64,000 nt of DNA from Legionella quateirensis. GTDB lineage: Bacteria > Pseudomonadota > Gammaproteobacteria > Legionellales > Legionellaceae. Made by a program: the position numbers and the translations under genes. Each line of letters begins with the position of its first letter. Positions within the stretch are counted from its first letter, which is position 1. Below, in pieces: positions 43,680-52,130 of this stretch. The notes beneath the pieces are model-generated. The model made no database searches, was not told the DNA's origin, and saw only the letters and a list, made by a program, of their open reading frames with translations. The stretch lies in contig NZ_LNYR01000043.1 in NCBI RefSeq assembly GCF_001467955.1, forward strand, positions 1 through 64,000, in the 5' to 3' direction.

Positions 43680-46600
43680 CTATCTCTCTTTCGTTAAATT
43701 ATTTTCCTTAGTAATTCGACGCTCCTGCCACAACAGATAAACTGAGGGAATCACAATTAAGGTCAGCACAGTAGCACTAACCATTCCTCCCACCATTGGT
43801 GTAGCAATACGTCGCATGACCTCTGAGCCTGTTCCTCCAAACATCATAATTGGCAGCAAACCACCAATAATAGCAGCAACAGTCATAAGCTTTGGTCGCA
43901 AACGAAGTAATGCCCCTTCAATCACTGCCAAGTGTAAGTCTTCTTGAGTCAGTTGTCGCTTTTCTCGTTGCGCCAATGCCTCTCGACGTTCAAGTGCATG
44001 ATTAAGAAACACCAACATCACTACTCCAGTTTCAGCAGCAACACCGGCGAGCGCTATAAAACCAACGCCTACGGCCACCGACAAATGATAGCCTAATATA
44101 TATAAGAGCCAAATACCTCCGATTAAAGCAAACGGCAAGGTGGCTAAGATGATAACCACTTCCGCCATGCGTCTAAAATTCAAGTAGAGCAATAAGGCAA
44201 TGATAAAAAGAGTAACGGGAGCAACGACTTTTAAACGTTCTTTTGCACGCTCTAAATACTCGTATTGTCCTGACCAGGACAATGAATAACCCGCAGGTAA
44301 TTTGAGCTTCTTACTGAGTACTTCTTGTGCTTCATTAACATAAGACGCTAAATCACGTCCGGTGATATCCACATAAATCCATCCGTTAAGCCGAGCATTC
44401 TCACTGCGAATCATGTCAGGACCTTCGGTAATATCAATACGGGCAATTTCACTCAAAGGAATCGTAGCCCCTGTTGCAGTCACAATGGGAAGCATCCGCA
44501 ATCGCTGCAGTGAGTCGCGAATCTCGCGTGGATAGCGCAAATTAACAGGATAACGCTCACGCCCCTCTACCGTTTGAGTCACATTTTGCCCACCGATTGC
44601 CGTTTCAATCAGCTCCTGGATAGTCCCAATCGACAAACCATAGCGAGCGGCTTTAAGTCGATTAATATCAATGGTCACGTAACGACTGGAAGCTACACGC
44701 TCTGCATAAACTGAGGCCGTACCTGGAATTTGTTTTAATATCGTTTCAATTTCTTGACCAATTGATTGAATGGTTTTTAAATCAGCGCCAGCAACCTTAA
44801 TACCAACGGGTGTTTTAATGCCGGTGGCTAACATGTCAATGCGCGTACGAATCGGCATCACCCAGGCATTGGATAAACCGGGTAATTTGACCCGTAAAGC
44901 GAGCTCTTCACGAATTTTCTCCAGGGTCATACCAGGGCGCCAGCTACTTTTTGGTTTAAATTGAATTGTGGTCTCCACCATAGACAATGGTGCGGGATCG
45001 GTTGCTGTTTCGGCTCTGCCTATTTTACCAAAAACTGTATCGACTTCAGGGACCGTGCGAATCAATTTATCTGTCTGTTGTAAAATACGCTGCGCTTCCC
45101 CAATAGATACTCCTGGAAAGGTGGTGGGCATATAGAGTAAATCCCCCTCATCTAAATCAGGCATAAATTCACCACCCAACCGAGTTATTGGCCAAAATCC
45201 TATGAGCAAGATGACACCTGCCAAAAGCAAGATAGTTTTTGGTCTTTTTAATACCACATCAATCGCTGGGCGATATATCGCTCTCAATGCGCGATTAAGC
45301 GGGTTTTCTTCTTCAGGCTTTATTTTACCGCGAATTAAATAGCCCATGAGCACAGGGACCAAGGTAATGGCAAGTACAGCTGAGGCCGCCATCGCATAGG
45401 TTTTGGTGTAGGCTAAGGGAGAAAATAATCGCCCTTCTTGAGCTTGCAATGTAAAAATCGGTAAAAAACTAAAGGTGATAATCAATAGCGAGAAAAATAA
45501 AGGCGGTCCCACTTCAAGAGCCGCTTGCTGGATAATGGGCCAACGGCTTTTGAGAGGGTCAAGTTCTTTTTCAAGATGCTTATGCGCATTTTCAATCATT
45601 ACAATGGCGGCATCCACCATCGCGCCAATGGCAATGGCAATACCTCCTAACGACATGATGTTGGCATTAATGCCTTGCCCATACATGACCATGAAAGCCA
45701 TAAGAATCCCCAGAGGCAAGCTAATGATAATAATAAGTGCTGAGCGAAAGTGAAATAAAAACACAATACAAATTAGGGAAACTACAATAAATTCTTCAAT
45801 TAACTTATCGCGAAGTGTATGGATTGCGCGCAGAATTAAACTGGAACGATCATAGGTGGTAACCAGTTCCACGCCTTTTGGCAAACTCGATTTCAATTGC
45901 GCTAATTTGTTTTTGACATTGGCAATCGTCTCCATGGCATTTTGTCCATGACGCATCACAATAATGCCACCGACTACTTCACCTTCGCCATTTAATTCCG
46001 TGAGTCCGCGACGCATTTGTGGGCCTAATTGCACAAAAGCTATGTCTTTTAATAGAATAGGAACTCCATTTTTCCCCAATCCTACTGGCGTCTGCTCCAT
46101 ATCTTGAATGGACTTCATATATCCTTTAGCCCGTACCATGTATTCTGCTTCTCCCATTTCAATGGAAGAACCCCCGGCTTCTCTATTGCCGTTCTGAATG
46201 GCTGATTTAACTTGATCCAAAGTCAAGCCATAAGCGCGCAGTCGATTGGGATCTAAGATAATTTGATATTGCTTGACCATTCCTCCAGCTGTTGCCACTT
46301 CGGCAACCCCAGGTACTTTTTGCAGTTCATATTTTAGAAACCAATTTTGTAAACTGGTTAATTGCGCCAAATCATGAAGTCCAGTCTTATCCACTAAAGC
46401 ATATTCATACACCCAGCCCACACCGGTAGCATCAGGACCCAATGCCATTTGTGCGCCTGTTGGAAGGCGGTTGGCAATTTGACTTAAATATTCCAATACG
46501 CGCGACCGGGCCCAATAGAGATCAGTACCGTCTTTAAAAATAATGTACACATAAGCCACCCCAAAACCCGATTCGCCTCGAACCGTTACAGCTCCTGGAA

Positions 46601-46826
46601 CCGCTAACATGGCAGTTGTAAGCGGGTAAGTTACCTGATCTTCCACGACTTGAGGTGCTTGGCCTGGATAATCTACTTTAATAATAACCTGCACATCGGA
46701 TAAATCAGGAATAGCATCCACCGCGGTATTGCTTAGAAAATAGGGGGCTGACAACAGAATAAGTGCCGTGGCTAATAAAATTAAAAAACGATTTTGTAGT
46801 GACCAGCGAATGATTCCCGCAATCAT
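43680..46826 (-). CDS. cusA: CusA-type RND copper/silver efflux pump
   Basis: This 1048-residue inner-membrane proton antiporter is the engine of a tripartite efflux system. The three substrate methionines of CusA are visible in DLLYMPTT, PLSMVETT and RIDMLATGIKTP. Helix 4 reads GGIAIAIGAMVDAAIVMIEN, the CusA form. Twelve membrane helices are expected. The 5' end overlaps cusB by ATGA. Copper or silver is the inferred substrate. Confidence 0.92.
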   Translation of the reverse strand: MIAGIIRWSLQNRFLILLATALILLSAPYFLSNTAVDAIPDLSDVQVIIKVDYPGQAPQVVEDQVTYPLTTAMLAVPGAVTVRGESGFGVAYVYIIFKDGTDLYWARSRVLEYLSQIANRLPTGAQMALGPDATGVGWVYEYALVDKTGLHDLAQLTSLQNWFLKYELQKVPGVAEVATAGGMVKQYQIILDPNRLRAYGLTLDQVKSAIQNGNREAGGSSIEMGEAEYMVRAKGYMKSIQDMEQTPVGLGKNGVPILLKDIAFVQLGPQMRRGLTELNGEGEVVGGIIVMRHGQNAMETIANVKNKLAQLKSSLPKGVELVTTYDRSSLILRAIHTLRDKLIEEFIVVSLICIVFLFHFRSALIIIISLPLGILMAFMVMYGQGINANIMSLGGIAIAIGAMVDAAIVMIENAHKHLEKELDPLKSRWPIIQQAALEVGPPLFFSLLIITFSFLPIFTLQAQEGRLFSPLAYTKTYAMAASAVLAITLVPVLMGYLIRGKIKPEEENPLNRALRAIYRPAIDVVLKRPKTILLLAGVILLIGFWPITRLGGEFMPDLDEGDLLYMPTTFPGVSIGEAQRILQQTDKLIRTVPEVDTVFGKIGRAETATDPAPLSMVETTIQFKPKSSWRPGMTLEKIREELALRVKLPGLSNAWVMPIRTRIDMLATGIKTPVGIKVAGADLKTIQSIGQEIETILKQIPGTASVYAERVASSRYVTIDINRLKAARYGLSIGTIQELIETAIGGQNVTQTVEGRERYPVNLRYPREIRDSLQRLRMLPIVTATGATIPLSEIARIDITEGPDMIRSENARLNGWIYVDITGRDLASYVNEAQEVLSKKLKLPAGYSLSWSGQYEYLERAKERLKVVAPVTLFIIALLLYLNFRRMAEVVIILATLPFALIGGIWLLYILGYHLSVAVGVGFIALAGVAAETGVVMLVFLNHALERREALAQREKRQLTQEDLHLAVIEGALLRLRPKLMTVAAIIGGLLPIMMFGGTGSEVMRRIATPMVGGMVSATVLTLIVIPSVYLLWQERRITKENNLTKER

Positions 46827-48298
46827 TTGTCCTTGTCCTTTTTCATCTTGATAATGACAAACTGATCATTTTCTTTTTTTAAAAAGAATTCGATCGTATC
46901 GCCCACTTTAAACTCATTAATCGAAATGGTTTTATCCACTAAAAAATCCATGGTCATAGCAGGCCAATTTAACTTAGGAATGGCATCATGCTGTAGGGTT
47001 ATCAAGTGAGCCTGTGCATTGATTGATTTGATGATACCTCGACCTGCAATTGTTTGGGCTTGCGAAGGTGATGACTGGTTAGTTGATTTTTGAGGAGATT
47101 CAAGATGTTCTAACCCCACTTTCAAATTACTTTCTGAATCAATCAGGAACTGACCTGAAGTGACCACATGCTCGCCGACTTTAAGTCCGGAAAGAATTTC
47201 AATGCGATCTCCTGACTCAATTCCTGTAGTTACCGAACGCACCTGAAAACCACTTTTCTCTAAAGAGACAACCACCCGCGCCCCTTCACTGCTTCGAATG
47301 AGCGCTTCGAGTGGAATACTAAGAACATCTTGTTTTAATTCTGCTACTAAACTGATGCTAGCATACATATTAGGCTTTAAAAGACCCTCGGGGTTGTCAA
47401 ACCAAAACCGCACCTTCAAGGTTCGTGTTTTAAGATCGACTTCAGGATAAATGTAGTCGACTTCTCCTTTCCAAATCGTTCCGGGAAATGCCGTTAATTG
47501 GGCTTGAGCCTTTTCTCCTGTTTTAACCCAATTGGCTTCTTCCTCAAACACCTCTGCAATCATCCAAACGTTGGATAAATCAACAATACTCATCATTTCT
47601 GTCTCTGGAGTCACATACATTCCTTCTCGCACGTTAAGCATGGTCACCACACCACCTTGATGTGGATAAATATCAATTAAATGACTTGATTGCCGTGTTT
47701 TTTTTAATTGTGCAATTTGCTCTTCTGGAATGTGAAATGTTTGTAGTTTTTGGAAAGACGCATTAATTAATGTTTGATTCTTGCTGTCAAGGGCAATTAA
47801 ATATTCTTCCTGGGCATTCACTAATGTTGGCGAATACAATTGCAACACAACTTGTCCTTTTTTAACCACATCCCCCACTGCTTTCACCAATAGTTTTTTT
47901 ACCCAACCATTTACATAAGTATGGATGTGACTGATGTTATTTTCGTTAGGCACCACATAGCCTACTGTTTCAATTTGTCGTGCTAAAGAGCCTTTAATCA
48001 CAGGGGCTGTTCGAACACCTAAGTTATTGATTAGAGATGGTGAAATCTGAATCGTTGATGCCCCTTGCTCTTGGGTGTCTTCTGCATAAACAGGAGTTAG
48101 CTCCATTCCCATGCGTGATTTACCAGGTTTTGAGTAGTGGATGGTTGGCTCCATAGAATCAATCCAATAAATCGGTTTCTTTTTCGTAGCGGTTGTGCTG
48201 GCTCCTTTATTTATTATCGCTAAAGGGCTTAAGTAATAACCCATTATTACACCAAAAAGCAGAGCAAAACCTACTATGAATAAAGAGTATTTCTTCAT
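46823..48298 (-). CDS. cusB: CusB-type adaptor with fused CusF-like metal-binding domain
   Basis: This is a 491-residue periplasmic adaptor. An N-terminal anchor (about 7-27) leads to a heavy-metal-binding-like segment YWIDSMEPTIHYSKPGKSRMGMELTPVY, which keeps methionines but lacks the usual cysteines. The hairpin and barrel domains of membrane-fusion proteins follow. The last 75 residues form a CusF-like domain: QHDAIPKLNWPAMTMDF has the His, Trp and two Met ligands of CusF. A pump adaptor with its own metallochaperone fits the Cu/Ag call. Confidence 0.9.
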   Translation of the reverse strand: MKKYSLFIVGFALLFGVIMGYYLSPLAIINKGASTTATKKKPIYWIDSMEPTIHYSKPGKSRMGMELTPVYAEDTQEQGASTIQISPSLINNLGVRTAPVIKGSLARQIETVGYVVPNENNISHIHTYVNGWVKKLLVKAVGDVVKKGQVVLQLYSPTLVNAQEEYLIALDSKNQTLINASFQKLQTFHIPEEQIAQLKKTRQSSHLIDIYPHQGGVVTMLNVREGMYVTPETEMMSIVDLSNVWMIAEVFEEEANWVKTGEKAQAQLTAFPGTIWKGEVDYIYPEVDLKTRTLKVRFWFDNPEGLLKPNMYASISLVAELKQDVLSIPLEALIRSSEGARVVVSLEKSGFQVRSVTTGIESGDRIEILSGLKVGEHVVTSGQFLIDSESNLKVGLEHLESPQKSTNQSSPSQAQTIAGRGIIKSINAQAHLITLQHDAIPKLNWPAMTMDFLVDKTISINEFKVGDTIEFFLKKENDQFVIIKMKKDKDK

Positions 48299-49563
48299 TG
48301 AACCCTACCTTCTAAATATATGAGCATTGCGCGAGATTTAGCACGCTCCACGTGAAGTTGGATCGATTCCAACTGAATAGTTAGTTCATTACTATAGGCT
48401 CTTAATACACTGTTTAAATCAGCACTGATATTTTGATAAGCGATTAAAGAGGCTTTCGCATTTTGCCGAGATTCTGGAATCAGCTGTCTTTTATATACTG
48501 ATTCGCGAGCTCCTATACGATTCCATATGGCATATTGCGTGTTGAGTACTTGTAATAAGTCACGATAGTGGATTTGCCGATCAAAGGTTGCAGCAGCCAA
48601 TCGGCTATAAGCTGCTCGCATTTGCCTGTCTTGTCGATTGGCGGGAAAGAAGGGTAAATCAACCGTGACTTGTGCACCAACAAAATCAGAACGCGGTATT
48701 CCATCCGGCATGCGTCCTTGACGCTTAGCATAGCCAATATTTAACATCCATCCCGGTTTGTATTGCTCTGCTGCAAATGCCACCTCACTGTGTGCCGCTG
48801 TAATCGCAGCAGCATCGATATTTAATAGAGGATGTTGTGGTAGACATCCTTGTAATCGCTTAAGAGAAGGTACAGGCCATGAAGGTACAGAAAGTGCTAA
48901 AGGACGATAGGCCCCTCTTCCAACCCATCTTTCTAATTGAGCGCGCAGGACGCTGATTTGTTGCTGAATTTGAATCTCTTGATCATTAAACTTTGAAACT
49001 TCCAACTGTACTTGCAACACATCGGATTGATTTGTTTTACCCGATTGATATTGTGACGTGGTCACTTTAAATAAATTTTTATACAATAAACGATTAGCTT
49101 GTAAAATACGCAGCGCTTCGGTCCAGTAATAGAGTTCTAACCAAGTTTCTCGTACATTGCGAATTAACGTTAAGGCTTTTTCGTGCGCTTTTCTATGCTC
49201 CGCAAGCGCTAGCGCCCTGCTTTGTTTTGATTTCATGGACAAGGAACGACCACGAGCAAAAGTTTGCTGCAATCCTACTTGCTCCATCGTCATCTCATCT
49301 TGGGTAAAACTAAAAGAATTAGTAGGCAGATTGGCAATACCCGCTACCAACTGCGGATCGCTTAATTGACCATCAGCAATCGCTTGTTGTTGTAATGCCG
49401 CACTCGCTGCTTGAAAGCGGTGTAACTCAGGAGAAGTAGCAAGGGCTAGTGATTCTGCTTCAGATAAAGTAAGCTTTTTTTCCTGATTCATAGCCAATAC
49501 AGGGAGACTTATGGTCAAAAAGGTAATTAGAATAATCCATCTAATGGGGCAATGTCGCTTCAT
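48295..49563 (-). CDS. cusC: CusC-type outer-membrane efflux protein (TolC family)
   Basis: This 422-residue protein starts at the ATG at 49563 (GGGAGTGG upstream), giving a clean signal peptide MKRHCPIRWIILITFLTISLPVLA. A TTG 42 bases further up is less likely. Two OEP repeats with long helices are visible (LTLSEAESLALATSPELHRFQ and VLQVQLEVSKFNDQEIQIQQQ). It is the first gene of the cusCBA operon. Confidence 0.88.
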   Translation of the reverse strand: MKRHCPIRWIILITFLTISLPVLAMNQEKKLTLSEAESLALATSPELHRFQAASAALQQQAIADGQLSDPQLVAGIANLPTNSFSFTQDEMTMEQVGLQQTFARGRSLSMKSKQSRALALAEHRKAHEKALTLIRNVRETWLELYYWTEALRILQANRLLYKNLFKVTTSQYQSGKTNQSDVLQVQLEVSKFNDQEIQIQQQISVLRAQLERWVGRGAYRPLALSVPSWPVPSLKRLQGCLPQHPLLNIDAAAITAAHSEVAFAAEQYKPGWMLNIGYAKRQGRMPDGIPRSDFVGAQVTVDLPFFPANRQDRQMRAAYSRLAAATFDRQIHYRDLLQVLNTQYAIWNRIGARESVYKRQLIPESRQNAKASLIAYQNISADLNSVLRAYSNELTIQLESIQLHVERAKSRAMLIYLEGRVQ

Positions 49564-49837
49564 GTGATATAGTCCACTCCCTAAGAATCTAAATGGATGA
49601 AGCAATTATAAATCATCCCCATAATAATTATTAATTCTAACACCATAAATTCTTTCATAACCACTAAACCAATACACCTTTAGTTACTTGATCCTGTTAT
49701 TATGGGCTATAAAGCAGCTAAGAAAATGTCAAAACCTCACTAGCTATTTAATCTTATTGGATTAATCAATAGTCTCCCCCATATGGTGTTTATGATTCCA
49801 TTACACCCCTAAAAAATCATTTAATCTTTGCTGTCTC
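49564..49837. promoter_or_regulatory. Upstream region of cusCBA with a short palindrome
   Basis: TATTG-GATTAAT-CAATA at 49755-49771 is a 5-bp inverted repeat in an AT-rich stretch. No clear CueR- or CusR-type box was recognised. The promoter of the cus operon must lie here. Confidence 0.35.
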
Positions 49838-50740
49838 CTAGTCAACATTATTAACCCTACGGCATAGATGAAGTGTCTTTTTGCATTCTGTTTGCAAGGT
49901 CGTATGGGAAATTTTGAATTGGCTTAATAATAATTGAACTTCATCCCTAACCAGTTCTTCTTTAAAACGAGAATCAATGAACAGGTGAGCTGTTAAGCTA
50001 ATTTTATCGGTGGTAATAGCCCAGATATGTAAATCATGCACGTCTAAAATACCTTTTATAGACATTATTCGAGACTTAATTTGGTTAAAATCAATACCTG
50101 TAGGTACGCCTTCTAAAAGGATGTTGATAGTCTCTTTGAGAAGTATCCATGTGCGGGGCAATACCCACAAACCAATTAAAACAGCGATAGCTGAATCCAC
50201 CCAGATCCAACCTGTGAAGCGAATTAAAAGTGCTGCAATGATCACTCCTACAGAGCCTAACATATCACTCCAGACCTCAAGATAAGCACTTTTTAAATTT
50301 AAATTTTTATCTTTGTCATGAGACAAAAAATACATCGATGCTAAATTAACAAGAAGACCAAGACTGGCAATAATTAACATCCCCATAGAATAGATTTCTG
50401 GAGGATGTTTTAAACGTTGATATGCTTCATATATAATGTAAAGAGCTACTATAAATAAAAGAGCGGCATTAAATGCAGCTGCTAAGATTTCAAATCGATA
50501 GTAACCAAAAGTACGGCGTGCATCAGCAGGTCGCGTACTTACACGAATAGCCATTAATGCAATAATTAACGCAGTAACATCAGTTAACATATGCGCAGCA
50601 TCTGAGATTAATGCAAGACTACCCGTCAGAACACCGCCTATTACCTCAGCAATCAGAAAACCACCCGTTAACGAAAGAGCCCACCAAAGTGATTTTTCTC
50701 TCGAAACACCTTGATTACTAGGCTTAACTTTTTTGTCCAT
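49838..50740 (-). CDS. czcD: CDF-family cation exporter (CzcD/ZitB-like)
   Basis: This 300-residue protein has six membrane helices. Helix 2 carries the metal site ALISDAAHMLTDV and helix 5 has AVLIGLWVL after WVDS. The TFGYYRFEILAAAFNA segment is characteristic. The C-terminal cytoplasmic domain (DVHDLHIWAITTD) is the CDF dimer domain. The inferred substrates are Zn and perhaps Cd or Co. It stands between the cus and small-protein genes. Confidence 0.88.
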   Translation of the reverse strand: MDKKVKPSNQGVSREKSLWWALSLTGGFLIAEVIGGVLTGSLALISDAAHMLTDVTALIIALMAIRVSTRPADARRTFGYYRFEILAAAFNAALLFIVALYIIYEAYQRLKHPPEIYSMGMLIIASLGLLVNLASMYFLSHDKDKNLNLKSAYLEVWSDMLGSVGVIIAALLIRFTGWIWVDSAIAVLIGLWVLPRTWILLKETINILLEGVPTGIDFNQIKSRIMSIKGILDVHDLHIWAITTDKISLTAHLFIDSRFKEELVRDEVQLLLSQFKISHTTLQTECKKTLHLCRRVNNVD

Positions 50741-50819
50741 GAAGTCCTTCCTAACAAAGATATTTCAAATATCCCTCCCGAGTATCTAAAGACTTAGAGG
50801 TGCATTAAAACCAAATCTT

Positions 50820-50996
50820 TTATAGCATTCTAAACGAAACCCCATGTAAGAAAATGGCCGCAAAAATTAGAAAAATAAAAAGAACCATAATGAAATGCCG
50901 ACTTTTTCTTTTTTTGAAAAAGAAAAGAGAAAGCCCACATAACACAATAACCACTGCAGACACAACGACTAAAAACCATGGATTAAGTTCCATCAT
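50820..50996 (-). CDS. Small membrane protein
   Basis: A 58-residue product with two hydrophobic helices (NPWFLVVVSAVVIVLCGLSL and FIMVLFIFLIFAAIFL) separated by a basic loop (FFKKRKSRHF). AAGGA lies four bases before ATGATG. It is followed on the same strand by the CDF gene and preceded by a small lipoprotein gene. No family was recognised. Confidence 0.6.
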   Translation of the reverse strand: MMELNPWFLVVVSAVVIVLCGLSLFFFKKRKSRHFIMVLFIFLIFAAIFLHGVSFRML

Positions 50997-51024
50997 CTTT
51001 TCCTTGTCTGATTAAATACCCTGG

Positions 51025-51189
51025 CTATTCTTTAGGTTCATGAACATGTCCACCATCACCACCAAATCCTCCTTGATATCCTTCTTCAGGATGAGCTGGA
51101 ACAGGAGTATTTTTTGCACATGACATTAAACTGCACCCCAGTAAAAACACCCCAATCAACACAATAATTTTTTTAAATCCCATATTCAT
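51025..51189 (-). CDS. Small His/Gly-rich lipoprotein
   Basis: A 54-residue lipoprotein with lipobox LLGC (Cys19) or LMSC (Cys24) and a short mature part ending in GGFGGDGGHVHEPKE. AAGGAACTA precedes the ATG. The end with HVH resembles the product at 61328-61486, which ends GYHPHGHPRH. Their place within metal-resistance genes suggests a periplasmic metal-binding role (inference). Confidence 0.6.
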   Translation of the reverse strand: MNMGFKKIIVLIGVFLLGCSLMSCAKNTPVPAHPEEGYQGGFGGDGGHVHEPKE

Positions 51190-51295
51190 TTTAATAGTTC
51201 CTTTTTAATCGGTGCTTATTGAGCATAACATACTGAATATTAGTATGTATTCCCCCTTCTATTTGAAGGATATTAGGTCCCAACCCAACAATACA

Positions 51296-51673
51296 TCATT
51301 TATTTTTAGTATATTCCTCCCAATAATTAATTATCTTAGTGACGTCGTTAATGTTCATAGGTTTTGCAAAGCAAGGATAGAGACTGTTTTTTAAAATTTT
51401 ATGAGGTGATGCACTCAGTAATATTATGGGTGTCAGTTTATTACAGGTTGATTGTTCCCGGATCGTATCAATCAGCTCGTAACAATTGAATCCTTTATTA
51501 AGTTCAGCATCAATCAAAATTAAATGATACGTTTTTGATTCAACCAAAACTAAGGTGGATTCAACATCCAAGGCCATATCGACACAATGCCCTAATTGAA
51601 TTATTTGAGAGCGAATGACGATACGTGCGCCGAGCGACGCTTCTGTGACTAGGAAATGCAATACACCATTCAT
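51296..51673 (-). CDS. Orphan single-domain response regulator
   Basis: This is a 125-residue CheY-size protein. The receiver fold is visible: NGVLHFLVTEASLGARIVI, the acceptor-like Asp in LILIDAELNKGFNCYELI, TPIILLSAS and CFAKPMN with Lys. The usual acidic pair near the first strand is missing (VTEAS), so metal-dependent phosphorylation is doubtful. I chose the ATG at 51673 with GAGGGG upstream; 51709 is an alternative. No output domain and no kinase next to it. Confidence 0.65.
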   Translation of the reverse strand: MNGVLHFLVTEASLGARIVIRSQIIQLGHCVDMALDVESTLVLVESKTYHLILIDAELNKGFNCYELIDTIREQSTCNKLTPIILLSASPHKILKNSLYPCFAKPMNINDVTKIINYWEEYTKNK

Positions 51674-51754
51674 ACACCACCCCTCAATACTTGGTCTCTT
51701 TTGTACCATACCTTTCTATTTTTTTAATGCCTACACACTGCATGCCTTAAAGCA

Positions 51755-52054
51755 CTACCAAATCCAAACATTTAAACTCACTCCTGAGTATTTTGCAGCC
51801 AGGAATACATCCCGGTGAAGTTCGGGCGAAATAGTGAGCGTCAATTGGCCTAATAAAGGTAATTCAGGCTCTTTAAATTGTTTCTCACAATTTTTTAGAT
51901 AATTATCAATCGCGTCCATAAAGGCTTTTTTTAAATGATTAGCCCTAGTTGCCTGAAAAGTAATGACCGCTTGCGTATTAATTATTTCTCCAAAAAACAA
52001 TTCATTGAGATCGTCAAATACCACATGTCCAATGTAGCCTTTATACTGCAACAT
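51755..52054 (-). CDS. HicB-like protein without HicA partner
   Basis: This 99-residue protein reads QYKGYIGHVVFDDLNELFFGEI at the N-terminus and ITFQATRANHLKKAFMDAIDNYLKNCEK in the middle. It ends with LTLTISPELHRDVFLAAKYSGVSLNVW, which is the HicB domain followed by a ribbon-helix-helix. No hicA lies beside it. It may be a remnant or a stand-alone regulator. Confidence 0.75.
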   Translation of the reverse strand: MLQYKGYIGHVVFDDLNELFFGEIINTQAVITFQATRANHLKKAFMDAIDNYLKNCEKQFKEPELPLLGQLTLTISPELHRDVFLAAKYSGVSLNVWIW

Positions 52055-52130
52055 AACGACCTCCTAACTCATCTAACAAGCGTACTATTTACGCCTTATA
52101 AATCACTTAATTAAAGGATGCGTGTCACTT

